This document shows positions 9,018 to 21,315 of a DNA stretch of 64,000 nt, one piece after another (positions within the stretch are counted from its first letter, which is position 1; every line of letters starts with the position of its first letter). The position numbers were made by a program, and so were the translations under genes. This stretch comes from Methylorubrum rhodinum (GTDB lineage: Bacteria; Pseudomonadota; Alphaproteobacteria; Rhizobiales; Beijerinckiaceae): the NCBI RefSeq assembly GCF_014199935.1, contig NZ_JACHOP010000001.1, positions 62,001 through 126,000 of the forward strand. Direction: 5' to 3'. The notes under the pieces were generated by a model. That model worked only from the letters and a program-made list of their open reading frames with translations. It did not search any database and was not told where the DNA came from.

Positions 9018-9719
9018 GTGGTGAAACTCGTCGTCTTCGACGTCGACGGCACCCTCGTCGACAGCCAGCACCTCATCGTCGAGGCGCAAAGGCGCGCCTT
9101 CACCGAGCACGGGCTGGTGCCGCCGCCGCGCAAGGAGGCCCTGTCGGTGGTCGGCCTGTCGCTGCCCGACGCTTTCCGGCGCCTCGTCGGCGAGGCGGGG
9201 CCGATCGAGGCACTCTCCCACAGCTACCGCCGCGCGTTCCAGGCCCTGCGGATCGACCCGGACTACGAGGAGCCTCTGTTCCCCGGCATGGCCGAGCTGA
9301 TCGCGCGGCTGCGCGGGCGCACCGACATCAGCCTGGGCATCGCCACGGGCAAGTCGCGCCGCGGCGTCGACCATCTCGTCGACAAGCACGGCTGGGACGG
9401 CTGGTTCGCCACGATCCAGACCGCCGACGACGCCCCCTCCAAGCCCGATCCGACCATGCTGCGCCAAGCCATGGCGGAAGCCGGCGCAGAGCCGGCCATG
9501 ACGGTGATGATCGGCGACACCACCTTCGACATGCTGATGGCGCGGGACGCGGGCGCGGCCGCCGTCGGCGTCGCCTGGGGCTATCACGCGCCGGGCGCCC
9601 TGTTCGGCGCGGGCGCGGTCACGGTGGTCGAGACGGCCGAGGCTTTGGGCGACCTGTTCTCCGGCCCCCTCGACGCGTCGGAGGCCACCCCGGTGACGGA
9701 ACGTCTCGGCCTGCGCTGA
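9018..9719 (+). CDS. HAD-superfamily hydrolase, phosphoglycolate phosphatase-like
   Basis: Predicted cytoplasmic phosphatase of the haloacid dehalogenase superfamily, subfamily IA. The 233-residue protein begins with the nucleophile motif VFDVDGTLVDS. Motif II is in IATGKS, and the final acidic motif is IGDTTFDMLMARDAGAAAVGV. The cap domain sits between motifs I and II. Phosphoglycolate phosphatases have this outline, but several sugar-phosphate phosphatases do too, so the substrate is uncertain. The gene starts 16 bases after the preceding small exported protein and is followed within 40 bases by the ATP12 gene, suggesting cotranscription with it. Confidence 0.85.
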   Translation: MVKLVVFDVDGTLVDSQHLIVEAQRRAFTEHGLVPPPRKEALSVVGLSLPDAFRRLVGEAGPIEALSHSYRRAFQALRIDPDYEEPLFPGMAELIARLRGRTDISLGIATGKSRRGVDHLVDKHGWDGWFATIQTADDAPSKPDPTMLRQAMAEAGAEPAMTVMIGDTTFDMLMARDAGAAAVGVAWGYHAPGALFGAGAVTVVETAEALGDLFSGPLDASEATPVTERLGLR

Positions 9720-9757
9720 GGCTCGCGCGGACCGCGCAAAACCCCTATCTGCGGGAC

Positions 9758-10564
9758 ATGAGCACCGATGACGACGTGACCCGCGACTGGCTCGGCGGAC
9801 CTGGCGATCTTGGCGAGACCCGGCGCCCCGATCCGCTCCGCGCCGCCCGCGCGAGCACGGCCCCGCCCCTGCCGAAGCGCTTCTACGAGCAGGCGGGCCT
9901 TGCCGAGATCGAAGCCGGCCACCGCCTCGTCCTCGACGGGCGCGGCGCCAACACCCCCGGCCGCCGCCCGCTCGCGGTGCCCTCGCGCGCGCTCGGCGAA
10001 GCGCTCGCCGCCGAGTGGGCGGCGCAAACCGAGACCATCGATCCGCGCACGATGCCGCTGACCCGCCTCGTCAACACCGCGATCGACGGCGTCGCCGAGC
10101 GCATGCCGGAGGTCGCGGCCGATCTCGGCGCCTTCGCCGACACCGACCTGATCGCCTACCGCGCCGCCTCGCCCGAGCGTCTCGTCGCCGAGCAATCCGC
10201 GGCCTGGGACCCGCTGGTGGCCTGGGCCGGCGAGACCCTGGGCGCACGCCTGTTCCTCGCCGAGGGCGTGATGCATGTCGCACAGCCGGAGGCTTCCGTC
10301 GCGGCGCTCCGCGCAGCGGTCCAGGCCGTGGACGATCCCTTTCGGCTCGCCGCGCTCCACACCCTGACGACGCTCACCGGCTCCCTGGTGATCGGCCTCG
10401 CCGTGCTGCACGGGCGCCTCTCGCCCGACGAGGCCTGGGCCGCGGCGCATGTCGACGAGACCTATCAGGCAAGCGTCTGGGGGCCTGACGCCGAGGCCGA
10501 GGCGCGGCTGGCGCATCGGCGGACGGAGTTCGAGGCAGCGGCGACGGTGGCGGCCCTGGCTTGA
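9758..10564 (+). CDS. ATP12-family F1-ATPase assembly chaperone
   Basis: Alphaproteobacteria and mitochondria share ATP12, a chaperone that binds the alpha subunit of F1-ATPase before assembly. The 268-residue protein shows family segments PKRFYEQAGLAE, GHRLVLDGRGANTPGRRPL, MPLTRLVNTAIDG, and the C-terminal HVDETYQASVWGPDAEAE. The length is normal. It lies just downstream of a HAD phosphatase gene and converges with the oxygenase fusion gene at 10587, leaving only 22 bases between stop codons. No ATP synthase genes are in the window, which is usual for this gene. Confidence 0.9.
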   Translation: MSTDDDVTRDWLGGPGDLGETRRPDPLRAARASTAPPLPKRFYEQAGLAEIEAGHRLVLDGRGANTPGRRPLAVPSRALGEALAAEWAAQTETIDPRTMPLTRLVNTAIDGVAERMPEVAADLGAFADTDLIAYRAASPERLVAEQSAAWDPLVAWAGETLGARLFLAEGVMHVAQPEASVAALRAAVQAVDDPFRLAALHTLTTLTGSLVIGLAVLHGRLSPDEAWAAAHVDETYQASVWGPDAEAEARLAHRRTEFEAAATVAALA

Positions 10565-10586
10565 GAGCGTAGGCCCGCGCGCGGCT

Positions 10587-11744
10587 TCAGGCCGCCGGTG
10601 CCGCCACATCTGCTCGATACCCGCTCCCTTCGCTCAGATACCCGGCATTCGCCTCGCGCAACTTGGCCGCCGCCTCGTCGTAGAGGAACGGCAGGAAGGC
10701 GAAGCGGCGGCCCGTCGTCACCCGCGAGACCGCGTGGAGCAGCGCGCAGGGGAAGATCACCGCGCCGCCGGGCGGGGCCTTGAAGCTGCGCTTGCCGTAT
10801 TCCGGAAAACTGACTTCGCCGCCCTCGAATTCGGCGTTGAGGTTGATCGAGACGGCGAAGCGCCGGTGCGCCGTGCCGCGGGTGGTGTTGTCGCGGTGCG
10901 CGCGGAAATGGCCGCCGTCCTCGGCCGCGTAGCAGGAGACGATGTAGCGCTCCATCCGGGTCGCGTCGAAGTGGAAGATCTTCTTGATCTCGCTCGCCAC
11001 GCGGCGCCGGATGCGGGCCTGGATCGCGCCGACGAGCCCCGGCTCCTCCACCGTCACGTCGCGGCGCCGCTTGTGCGCGTGGTCGTGGACGAGCGTCGTC
11101 TTGCCGTCGACCTCGCGCATGAAGCCGGATTCCTCGCCGCCCTGGCGCTCGTAGAGGGCGATCAGGTCGCGGCAGAGCGCGGGCTCGAACACGTTGGGCA
11201 GCACGAGGATCGGCGGCGGGATCTCGAAGCCGGCGAAGCGGTCGGGCGGCGGCAGGCGGGCGAGTTCGGAAAACAGGGCCTCGCGGTCGCTGCCGTCGCG
11301 GGTGAACGGGATGCGGGCCAGCACCCGCAGGGTCGGGTCGAGGACGATCCAGAACGGCCGGATCTCGACGCGTGCGCCGGTCTCGGCCTCCCGCGGCACG
11401 GCGCCGTAGAGGCGCGAGACCTGCCAGTCGAAATCGAGGAAGTGGCGGATGCCCGGCAGGTTCTCGCGGATGCGGTCCTCGGCCCGGTCCGCCGGATCGA
11501 GGCTGACGCCGAAGAACGAGATCCGCTCGTCGTCGAACAGCGTCCGGTTCCGCTCGATCGCCGCGAGCGCCGCCGCGCCCGCCTCGCTCCCGGCCGAGCC
11601 GTAGAAGCCCAACACGATGTAGCGGCCCGCCGCCGTGTCGAAGGTGTAGCGTGGGTTGCCCGTGCTTCCTTGCGCGAACCAGGGCGCCGGATCACCGGGC
11701 GAGAGCACGACGTAGGACATCTTGGGTTCGGCGGAGGCGCTCAT
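10587..11744 (-). CDS. Redoxin-like domain fused to prolyl 4-hydroxylase-type 2OG-Fe(II) oxygenase
   Basis: The 385-residue protein has two domains. Residues 10-165 follow the peroxiredoxin/AhpC thioredoxin fold (SPGDPAPWF, then YIVLGFYGSAGSE), but this domain has no cysteine at all, so it cannot be a normal peroxidase. Residues about 175-365 are a 2-oxoglutarate/Fe(II) oxygenase of the prolyl 4-hydroxylase type, with the HRD iron ligands in HFRAHRDNT, the distal His in LLHAVSRV and a 2-oxoglutarate-binding Arg in GRRFAF. It probably hydroxylates a protein or peptide side chain, with the redoxin part as a recognition or structural module. The substrate is unknown. Confidence 0.8.
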   Translation of the reverse strand: MSASAEPKMSYVVLSPGDPAPWFAQGSTGNPRYTFDTAAGRYIVLGFYGSAGSEAGAAALAAIERNRTLFDDERISFFGVSLDPADRAEDRIRENLPGIRHFLDFDWQVSRLYGAVPREAETGARVEIRPFWIVLDPTLRVLARIPFTRDGSDREALFSELARLPPPDRFAGFEIPPPILVLPNVFEPALCRDLIALYERQGGEESGFMREVDGKTTLVHDHAHKRRRDVTVEEPGLVGAIQARIRRRVASEIKKIFHFDATRMERYIVSCYAAEDGGHFRAHRDNTTRGTAHRRFAVSINLNAEFEGGEVSFPEYGKRSFKAPPGGAVIFPCALLHAVSRVTTGRRFAFLPFLYDEAAAKLREANAGYLSEGSGYRADVAAPAA

Positions 11745-11989
11745 CGGCGATTCTCAGGGCGATTTCTTCGCACACCATCGCACCACCCTCGGGTGAATGC
11801 CCCCGACTCATCGCATGCGGCGGCGCCCCTCGCCAAGTGGCCGAGGGTGGGGCCGTGCAGGAGCGTCCAAGCCCCGTTTCCGCCGGCAAGGCCGCGTGCT
11901 AAGGGCGATTCATCCAAGCAAGGTCAAGCTGTTCGGCTTCGTCTTGTATTCAAAAAACGTTTGTGCCCGCAGGGAGGCTCCTCAGGACC

Positions 11990-13522
<1,533 letters not shown>

Positions 13523-13555
13523 GGGGGATGCTCGGCGATCATCCCGACCAACTGT

Positions 13556-13666
13556 CCTCATCCTGAAGTGGCGGCGCAAAGTGCCGCCCTCGAAGGAGGG
13601 CTCCCGTGCATCGCGCGATCCCTGGAGCCCTCCTTCGAGGCCGCTTCGTGGCACCTCAGGATGAGG
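13556..13666. repeat. Palindromic intergenic repeat, AGGATGAGG family, copy 1
   Basis: About 110 bases beginning CCTCATCCTGA and ending TCAGGATGAGG. Internal inverted arms CTCGAAGGAGGGCTC and GAGCCCTCCTTCGAG surround a short centre. The same layout recurs at 47395-47504 and 50576-50693. It sits between pccB and the convergent exported-protein gene and could fold into one long hairpin in RNA. Confidence 0.9.
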
Positions 13667-13696
13667 GTGAGTGTCGGAGAAAGCCGTCTTGGCGCG

Positions 13697-14026
13697 CTAC
13701 TCCGGCACCGCCGCCACGCACAGCCGCACCGCCGCGTCGAGTTCGAGGTCGCGCGGGTCGCCGATATTCACCGTTTCTTCCAGGCAGCGGATGAAGTAGT
13801 CGCGATCGAGCCGCGGCGAGAGCGCCGAGAACGACTTGGCGAGGCGGTTGGCGAGGTCGATCCGGTCCTCGCTCGACGCGCGGCGATAGGTGCTGAGCTT
13901 GTCGGTGACCGAGAGCCGCGCCTCCGCTGCCCCCGTCAGGGCGCCGAGCAGGCCGCAGGCCAGGAGCAGCGCACGGATCGGACGCGGCGCGGCCGTCGTC
14001 GGGATTCGGGAAGGGGCGAGCGGCAT
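13697..14026 (-). CDS. Small exported protein of unknown function
   Basis: A 109-residue predicted periplasmic protein. The signal sequence includes LLLACGLLGALTGAAEA around residues 20-36. The mature part is mostly helical and contains two cysteines (IRCLEETVN and RLCVAAVPE) that could pair. No family is recognised. It lies 108 bases downstream of ntrC on the same strand and could be read from the dusB-ntrBC transcript, though nothing in the protein suggests a nitrogen role. A palindromic repeat lies just beyond its stop. Confidence 0.6.
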   Translation of the reverse strand: MPLAPSRIPTTAAPRPIRALLLACGLLGALTGAAEARLSVTDKLSTYRRASSEDRIDLANRLAKSFSALSPRLDRDYFIRCLEETVNIGDPRDLELDAAVRLCVAAVPE

Positions 14027-14134
14027 CGGCGATCCATGGTCGACCCCCGGATGCGGGGGGCGCCCATCTCGCCGTGCGGCCGATGAAGGGTCAATGGCAA
14101 TCGGTCAGGCAAAAGTGCCCGGCGGGCCCGCCCG

Positions 14135-15598
<1,464 letters not shown>

Positions 15599-15608
15599 GA
15601 CTCTCGAC

Positions 15609-16763
15609 TCAGCGCTCCGCGGCCGATTCACGCCCGTCGCGGGCGCTCGACATGGGCAACAGGATTCGGAAGGCGGTGCGGCGGGGGACGGGATCGCACT
15701 CGACGATGCCCCCGTGGTCCCCGACGATCTTGGCGACCAATGCAAGTCCGAGGCCGGAGCCCTGCGCCTTGGTGGTCACGAACGGGTCGAACAGGTCGCT
15801 CAGCAGGTCGGCCGGGATGCCCGGCCCGTTGTCGCGCACCGCCACCTCGATCGGCAGGCTGACGCGCTCGCGCGAGCCCGGCACCTGCAGGCGAAGGCCT
15901 GTGCGAAAGGCGGTCGACAGCGTGATCTCGCCCTCAACCGTGTCGGTGCCGATGGCTTCCGCCGCGTTCTTCACGAGGTTGAGGATCACCTGGATCAGCT
16001 GATCGCGGTTGCCGAGCACGGGGGGCAGCGAGGGATCGTAGTTCTCGATGAAGCGGATGTGACGGGCGAAGCCCGATTGCGCCGAGCGCTTCACCTGATC
16101 GAGCACGCCGTGGACGTTGACGGGGCCGCGCTCCACGGGCCGCTCCTCGCCGAACAGCTCCATCCGCTCGACGATGCGCACAATCCGGTCGGACTCGTCG
16201 CAGATCAGCCGCGTCAGCACCCGGTCCTCGTCCTCGCGGTCGAGTTCGAGCAACTGCGCCGCGCCGCGGATGCCGGCGAGCGGGTTCTTGATCTCGTGGG
16301 CCAGCATCGCGCCCAGCGCCACCATCGAGCGGGCGGCGCCGCGATGGGTGAACTGGCGGTTCATCTTGTCGGCGATGGTGCGCTCCTGCAGCATCAGCAC
16401 CACCGAATCGTCCTCGTCGCGCAGCGGCGTGGCGAAGACGTCGACGCTGCGCTCGGCGCCCGAGCGCGGCTGGATCAGCTCGACGCGATACTCCGCGACC
16501 GAGGAGCGGCGGCGGCGCACCTCCGCCACCAGCGCGATGATCGGCGAGGCGAAGGGGATGATGTCGCGCAGGCGCCCCCGCTGCATCACCTTGGCGGAGG
16601 CGTCGAAGAACAGCTCGGCGGCGTGGTTGACCCGCAGGATGCGCTCGTCCGGCCCGATGGTGAGCACCGGCAGCGGCAGGGCGTTGAGCACGGATTCCGC
16701 CGCCGGCAGGGAGGCGGGATCGGGCTCGTCGCCGGAGAAGCTCATGGTGTGGCGCCCGGTCAT
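15609..16763 (-). CDS. ntrB: Nitrogen regulation sensor kinase NtrB
   Basis: Cytoplasmic histidine kinase/phosphatase that controls NtrC in response to PII proteins. The 384-residue protein has an N-terminal PAS domain (about 20-130), a dimerisation domain with the phosphorylated His in [19 protein letters not shown] near residue 160, and a HATPase domain with N box [13 protein letters not shown] and G boxes DNGPGIP and GSGLGLALV. No membrane segment is present, as expected for NtrB. Its start overlaps the dusB stop (ATGA), indicating translational coupling. Confidence 0.95.
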   Translation of the reverse strand: MTGRHTMSFSGDEPDPASLPAAESVLNALPLPVLTIGPDERILRVNHAAELFFDASAKVMQRGRLRDIIPFASPIIALVAEVRRRRSSVAEYRVELIQPRSGAERSVDVFATPLRDEDDSVVLMLQERTIADKMNRQFTHRGAARSMVALGAMLAHEIKNPLAGIRGAAQLLELDREDEDRVLTRLICDESDRIVRIVERMELFGEERPVERGPVNVHGVLDQVKRSAQSGFARHIRFIENYDPSLPPVLGNRDQLIQVILNLVKNAAEAIGTDTVEGEITLSTAFRTGLRLQVPGSRERVSLPIEVAVRDNGPGIPADLLSDLFDPFVTTKAQGSGLGLALVAKIVGDHGGIVECDPVPRRTAFRILLPMSSARDGRESAAER

Positions 16764-17806
16764 GCGGCCTCGCCGATCGTCGTGGCGGCGGATGCCGGAT
16801 CGAGGAAGGCCGGATCGAGGAAGGCCCGCCGCAGCAGGCCGAGCGCGTCGGCCGGGTCCGAGGTGGTGACGAGCCGGCGCCGGTCGGCCGGGTTCAGCGC
16901 GCCGGGGCCGGCGGCGTCGGCATAGGCCGCCAGATGCTTGCGGGCGTGGCGCACGCCCATGGCCTGCCCGTAGAGCGCGATCAGACCCTCGTAATGCTCG
17001 GTGGCCGCCGCCACCCGCGCCTCGGCCGAGAGCGGAGCGAGGGTGCGCCCGGCGAGCCCCGCGGCGATTTCGCCGACGAGCCAGGGGCGGCCGACCGCCG
17101 CGCGCCCGACCATCACGCCCGCGGCCCCCGAGGCCGCGAGGCAGGCCCGGGCGTCCTCCAGGCTCGTCACGTCGCCGTTGGCGATCACCGGCAGGCCCGT
17201 GGCCTCGACCACCGCGCGGATCGCCGACCAGTCGGCCCGCCCCTTGTAGAATTGCTGCCGGGTGCGGCCGTGGACGGTGACGCCGTTCAGGCCGAGCGCC
17301 TCGGCGCGGCGCGCCAGTTCCGGCGCGTTGAGGCTCGCGTGATCCCAGCCCAGCCGCATCTTCACCGTGACCGGCACCGCCACCGCCTCCCGCACGGCGG
17401 CGAGGAGGCGGGCGGCGTGGTCGAGGTCGCGCATCAGCGCCGAGCCCGCCACGCCCCCGGTCACGGTCTTGGCCGGGCAGCCCATGTTGATGTCGATGGC
17501 GTCGGCGCCGTTGTCCACGGCGATCCGGGCAGCCTCGGCCATCGGGTTCTCCGCACAGCCGGCCAGCTGCACCACGTGAGGGCTGACGCCCTCGCCTTCC
17601 GCCCGCACCTGCGATTCGGCATCGCCGCGGGCGAGTTCGGCCGCCGCCACCATCTCGGAGACGACGGCGCTCGCCCCGAGCCGTTGGGCGATGCGGCGCA
17701 TGTGCAGGTCGGTGACGCCCGACAGCGGAGCGAGCAGCACCGGCGGCGAGCCTGCGCGCCGGACGTCCGCGGAGCGCAGGGCGCTCAAATAATGGTCAGG
17801 CTTCAT
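16760..17806 (-). CDS. dusB: tRNA-dihydrouridine synthase (NifR3/DusB type)
   Basis: Flavin enzyme that reduces uridine to dihydrouridine in tRNA D-loops. In alphaproteobacteria it is the first gene of the ntrBC operon and was first called nifR3. The 348-residue protein shows [14 protein letters not shown] near the N terminus, the [21 protein letters not shown] segment with the catalytic Cys, and [12 protein letters not shown] and ANGDV of the FMN barrel. The start at [12 protein letters not shown] was chosen because the upstream 29 codons have no family character. It is divergent from ispDF, with a 126-base shared promoter region. Confidence 0.93.
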   Translation of the reverse strand: MKPDHYLSALRSADVRRAGSPPVLLAPLSGVTDLHMRRIAQRLGASAVVSEMVAAAELARGDAESQVRAEGEGVSPHVVQLAGCAENPMAEAARIAVDNGADAIDINMGCPAKTVTGGVAGSALMRDLDHAARLLAAVREAVAVPVTVKMRLGWDHASLNAPELARRAEALGLNGVTVHGRTRQQFYKGRADWSAIRAVVEATGLPVIANGDVTSLEDARACLAASGAAGVMVGRAAVGRPWLVGEIAAGLAGRTLAPLSAEARVAAATEHYEGLIALYGQAMGVRHARKHLAAYADAAGPGALNPADRRRLVTTSDPADALGLLRRAFLDPAFLDPASAATTIGEAA

Positions 17807-17932
17807 TCTGCCCAATAAGTAGCCAAACCCCGGCAGGACGCAAGCGCCGCCTGCGTTTGCCTTCGGACATTCCGACGCATATGAGCCCTGCAATCCCGGC
17901 TTTCCCCAGCCGAAATCAACCGAGGCTCGATC

Positions 17933-19237
17933 ATGTCCGACAGCGCCGCGCGGCAGGAGGTGGCCGCCGTCGTGGTGGCGGCGGGCAAGGGCCTGCGCGT
18001 CGGCGGCGATCTGCCGAAGCAGTATCGCCGCGTCGGCGGGCGCGCCGTCCTGACCCGGACGCTGGCCGCGCTGGCGGATTCACCCCGCATCGGCCGCATC
18101 CAGCCGGTGATCGCCCCGGACGCCGCCGACTTTTTTTCAGAATGCGTCGCGGAGCTGGAGCCCGCCCATCGCGAAAAGCTCGCCGAGCCGGTGCCCGGTG
18201 GGGCGACGCGCCAGCAATCTGTGGCCGCCGGACTCGAAGGGCTGGCCCGCATCGGCGCGCCCGATCTCGTGCTGGTGCACGACGCCGCCCGCCCCTTCGT
18301 CGACGAGGCGCTGATCGCCCGCGCGGTCGCGGCGGGTGCCGAGCACGGTGCGGCGGTGCCGGGTGTCGCCGTCTCCGACACCATCAAGCTGGTGGAGGAG
18401 CTGTCTCCGGGCATCGGCCGCGTCCACGAGACGCCCGCCCGCGAAGCCCTGCGCGCGGTGCAGACCCCGCAGAGCTTCCGCTTCGGCCCGCTCCGCGACG
18501 CCCATCGCCGGGCGGTCGCGGAGGGTCGCGACGGCTTCACCGACGACGGGGCGCTGGCCGAATGGGCCGGGCTCTCCGTCGTGGTGTTCGAGGGTGATGC
18601 CCGGAACCGCAAGATCACTCAGGCCGCGGACCTGATCGAGGCGGATCGGGCTTTCTCCGGCCAGACTTTCGCTGACGGCCCGCCCGCGATATCTGAGGGC
18701 CCCATGACCACCTACGTGACCCGCCTCGGCACCGGCTTCGACGTCCACGCCTTCACCGAGGGCGACCATGTCTGGCTCGGCGGCATCCGAATCCCGGCCG
18801 ACCGGGGCGTGCTCGCCCATTCCGACGGCGACGTGGCGCTCCACGCGCTGACCGACGCGCTGCTCGGCGCCATCGCCGACGGTGACATCGGCACCCACTT
18901 CCCGCCCTCCGACGAGACGTGGCGCGGCGCCTCCTCGGACCGGTTCCTGGCCCACGCCTGCTCCCTGGTGCGGGCGCAGGGCGGCAAGATCGACCATCTC
19001 GACATCACCGTACTGGCGGAAGCCCCGCGCATCGGCGCGCATCGCGAGGCGATCCGCGCGCGCATCAGCGAGATCGCGGGCGTGCCGCTCACCGCCGTCT
19101 CGATCAAGGCGACGACGACGGAAAAGCTCGGCTTCGTCGGGCGCGCCGAGGGGCTCGCGGCCCAGGCCGCCGCCACCGTGCGCCTGCCCGAGGTCGAGGT
19201 GGACACCGGCAGCGAGACCGCCGAGCGCCGCTCGTGA
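17933..19237 (+). CDS. ispDF: Bifunctional IspD/IspF of the MEP isoprenoid pathway
   Basis: A fusion of two isoprenoid-pathway enzymes. Residues 1-235 are 2-C-methyl-D-erythritol 4-phosphate cytidylyltransferase ([36 protein letters not shown]). Residues about 265-425 are 2-C-methyl-D-erythritol 2,4-cyclodiphosphate synthase (GTGFDVHAF with metal-binding Asp and His, [38 protein letters not shown]). The fusion of these non-consecutive steps is common in alphaproteobacteria. Products feed hopanoids, carotenoids and quinones. The next gene, cinA-like, starts inside its stop codon. Confidence 0.95.
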   Translation: MSDSAARQEVAAVVVAAGKGLRVGGDLPKQYRRVGGRAVLTRTLAALADSPRIGRIQPVIAPDAADFFSECVAELEPAHREKLAEPVPGGATRQQSVAAGLEGLARIGAPDLVLVHDAARPFVDEALIARAVAAGAEHGAAVPGVAVSDTIKLVEELSPGIGRVHETPAREALRAVQTPQSFRFGPLRDAHRRAVAEGRDGFTDDGALAEWAGLSVVVFEGDARNRKITQAADLIEADRAFSGQTFADGPPAISEGPMTTYVTRLGTGFDVHAFTEGDHVWLGGIRIPADRGVLAHSDGDVALHALTDALLGAIADGDIGTHFPPSDETWRGASSDRFLAHACSLVRAQGGKIDHLDITVLAEAPRIGAHREAIRARISEIAGVPLTAVSIKATTTEKLGFVGRAEGLAAQAAATVRLPEVEVDTGSETAERRS

Positions 19238-19731
19238 TCGAGGACGCCGCGCTCCTCGCCCGCGCCGAGGCGCTGGTGCGGGCCTACGCGGCGTCGGGCA
19301 GAAGAATCGCGACGGCCGAATCCTGCACCGGCGGCCTCGTCGCAGGGCTGCTCACCGCCGTGCCCGGCTCCTCCGCGGTGGTGGATCGCGGCTTCGTCAC
19401 CTATTCCAACGCGGCCAAGGCCGATCTCGTCGGCGTGCCGATGGACCTCATCGACACCCACGGCGCGGTGAGCGAGCCGGTCGCCCGCGCCATGGCGGAG
19501 GGCGCGCTCGCCCGCTCGCTCGCGGACGCGGCGGTCTCGATCACCGGCATCGCCGGGCCGGGCGGCGGCTCCGCGGACAAGCCGGTCGGCCTCGTGCATT
19601 TCGCCCTTGCCGCGAAGGACGCCCCCACCCGCCACGTCGAGCGCCGCTTCGGCGACCCCGGCCGAGCGGAGATCCGGCTTCTGTCGGTGGAGCAGGCGGT
19701 GGCGCTGCTACAGGACGCGGTCGAGACCTGA
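19234..19731 (+). CDS. CinA C-terminal domain protein, PncC-type nicotinamide-nucleotide amidohydrolase
   Basis: Predicted to deamidate nicotinamide mononucleotide to nicotinate mononucleotide in pyridine-nucleotide recycling, the activity known for PncC/CinA-C proteins. The 165-residue protein is the stand-alone form without the N-terminal MoaB-like domain. Motifs are [54 protein letters not shown] and [20 protein letters not shown]. The GTG start overlaps the ispDF stop by four bases (GTGA), which indicates coupling. The open frame upstream of it is a shadow of ispDF. Confidence 0.88.
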   Translation: MIEDAALLARAEALVRAYAASGRRIATAESCTGGLVAGLLTAVPGSSAVVDRGFVTYSNAAKADLVGVPMDLIDTHGAVSEPVARAMAEGALARSLADAAVSITGIAGPGGGSADKPVGLVHFALAAKDAPTRHVERRFGDPGRAEIRLLSVEQAVALLQDAVET

Positions 19732-19793
19732 TGCCGCTCGCACGCGGTCATCGTCTCCCCCCGACCGGAAGAGGCGGGTTCAGGGTGAGGCCG

Positions 19794-20408
19794 ATGCGTT
19801 TCGGCAAGCGAACCATCGTCGCCGTTCTCTTGGTCGCCGTTCTCCTGGCCGCGAACATCTGTCGACTGGACACGGCCTCGGCCGATTCCCCGATGCGGTG
19901 CCAAAACCTCGACGATCAGGAGCCGATCACGATCGATGCGGTTCCGGCGCGGCAGCGCGCACGGGCTCGATTCCTTCTGGAACAGGCCGCGTCGATCGCG
20001 GCGCGCCGCGGAACCGCGGGTCTGCCTGTGCTGATACGGCTGAAGAGCAACGATCCAGGCGTCGTCAGCCTCGTGGCGTGGGTGCGCGATCCGGCCGGAG
20101 GCGCCGTCGTCCTGATCCTCTACACCAGCGGCCTCGACCAGATGCATTCGCTCGTGGACGGATCGCCGTTCTTCGTGAAGAGCAGGAATGAGCCCGTCTT
20201 CAAGGGTGCTCATTCCGAGGAAACCGGCTTCAGTTACCAGTTCTACGACCGGACGAACGACCACATCCACCTGTCCGACTCGATGATCCGAACCGCGCGA
20301 TCAGGGAAGGCCGATCGCACGTCCTATCGGCAGACGATCATGACCGGCTATTCCTACGGCGGCTTGCCGACAGCCTGCCGGACCTCCGGTGGGACCGGAG
20401 CCGAATGA
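19794..20408 (+). CDS. Exported protein of unknown function
   Basis: A 204-residue predicted exported or membrane-anchored protein: Arg/Lys N terminus, hydrophobic segment about residues 8-22 (IVAVLLVAVLLAANI), then a soluble domain with cysteines at the start (MRCQNLDDQ) and near the end (TACRTSGG). I recognise no family. The start at MRFGKRTIVAVL was chosen because it begins the signal segment; the frame is open upstream through cinA. It follows the cinA-like gene by 62 bases on the same strand and converges with the methyltransferase gene. Confidence 0.55.
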   Translation: MRFGKRTIVAVLLVAVLLAANICRLDTASADSPMRCQNLDDQEPITIDAVPARQRARARFLLEQAASIAARRGTAGLPVLIRLKSNDPGVVSLVAWVRDPAGGAVVLILYTSGLDQMHSLVDGSPFFVKSRNEPVFKGAHSEETGFSYQFYDRTNDHIHLSDSMIRTARSGKADRTSYRQTIMTGYSYGGLPTACRTSGGTGAE

Positions 20409-20460
20409 GCGCGCCAGACGTCGCGCTTGGAACAATCGTTAAGCGATACGGGTCTGCGTC

Positions 20461-21315
20461 TCATCCCCGATCCGACGGAAACGGACTCGCGAACCGCAGC
20501 GGCGGCGGGTCGCCGGGGCCGGGCTCTCCCTTCTGCGCCACCACGACGATGTTGTAGGGGCGGCGCGCCTCCACCGCGAGCGGGCGAAATCCCGCCTGCC
20601 GGAGCATCGCTTCGGCGAGGCCCGTGTCGAACACATGGTGGTGCAGGGCGCGGTGGGCGAGGTTGTCCTGCGAGCGCCGCACGAAGTCCTCCCGCGTGCC
20701 GCCTCCGGGATCGCGCGACAGATCGTGGTGCGCCAGGATTTCGGGCAGATGCGTCCGGTCGTCCTCGCCCGTGCCGGCCTCGAAATCCGCGATCAGGTGA
20801 TCGAGGCGCGTCACCGGCCGGCGGTGATCGAAGGTGCGGTCCTTGTGCGGGGCGATCAGCACCAGGAGCCCGTCCTCGGTCAGCAGGCGGCGCCATTCGG
20901 CGAGCGCCTTCAACGGGTTCGCCGTGTGCTCGATCGTGTGCGAGGACAGGATCACCTCGTAGGCGCCCGTCGGCACGGCGGCGAGATCGGTCGCCTCGGC
21001 GATGAACTGGCGCCCCGGCGGACGGGCGGGATCGGTGTGGAAGCTCGCCCCGGCCTCGATCGTGCCCTCCCACAGCGTGGTCGAGGCGAAGTTGCAATTG
21101 TCGACGCCCGCGAGCCGCGGATAGACCGGGAAATAGCCCTGCGCCCGGAAGCAGGCGCTCGGGCCGCCGATCTCCAGGGCGCGGCGCCCGTCGAAGCGCT
21201 GGTGCAGCGCCTTGAAGCTGCCGGCGCGGGCGCGGACGAGCCGACTTCCGGCCCGGTGCAGCAGGCCGCCGATCCCCTCCGTGCGCGCGACCGACAGGAT
21301 CTGGTTGAGCAGCAT
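20461..21315 (-). CDS. SAM-dependent methyltransferase, class I
   Basis: A 284-residue predicted methyltransferase. The SAM-binding motif I is unusual (RRALEIGGPSACF, near residue 47), and the post-motif region has SSHTIEHTANPLKALAEWRRLLTEDGLLVLIAPH, typical of the Methyltransf_11 group. The region before motif I has GLLHRAGSRLVRARAGSF and no transmembrane segment. Similar proteins often act on glycans, quinones or lipids, but the substrate cannot be inferred. It stands alone between a convergent exported-protein gene and a 405-base gap. Confidence 0.72.
   Translation of the reverse strand: MLLNQILSVARTEGIGGLLHRAGSRLVRARAGSFKALHQRFDGRRALEIGGPSACFRAQGYFPVYPRLAGVDNCNFASTTLWEGTIEAGASFHTDPARPPGRQFIAEATDLAAVPTGAYEVILSSHTIEHTANPLKALAEWRRLLTEDGLLVLIAPHKDRTFDHRRPVTRLDHLIADFEAGTGEDDRTHLPEILAHHDLSRDPGGGTREDFVRRSQDNLAHRALHHHVFDTGLAEAMLRQAGFRPLAVEARRPYNIVVVAQKGEPGPGDPPPLRFASPFPSDRG

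Noticed and set aside
13556..13666. CRISPR array.
   Set aside because: The repeats here and at 47 and 50 kb are single palindromes far apart, without regular spacers or cas genes.
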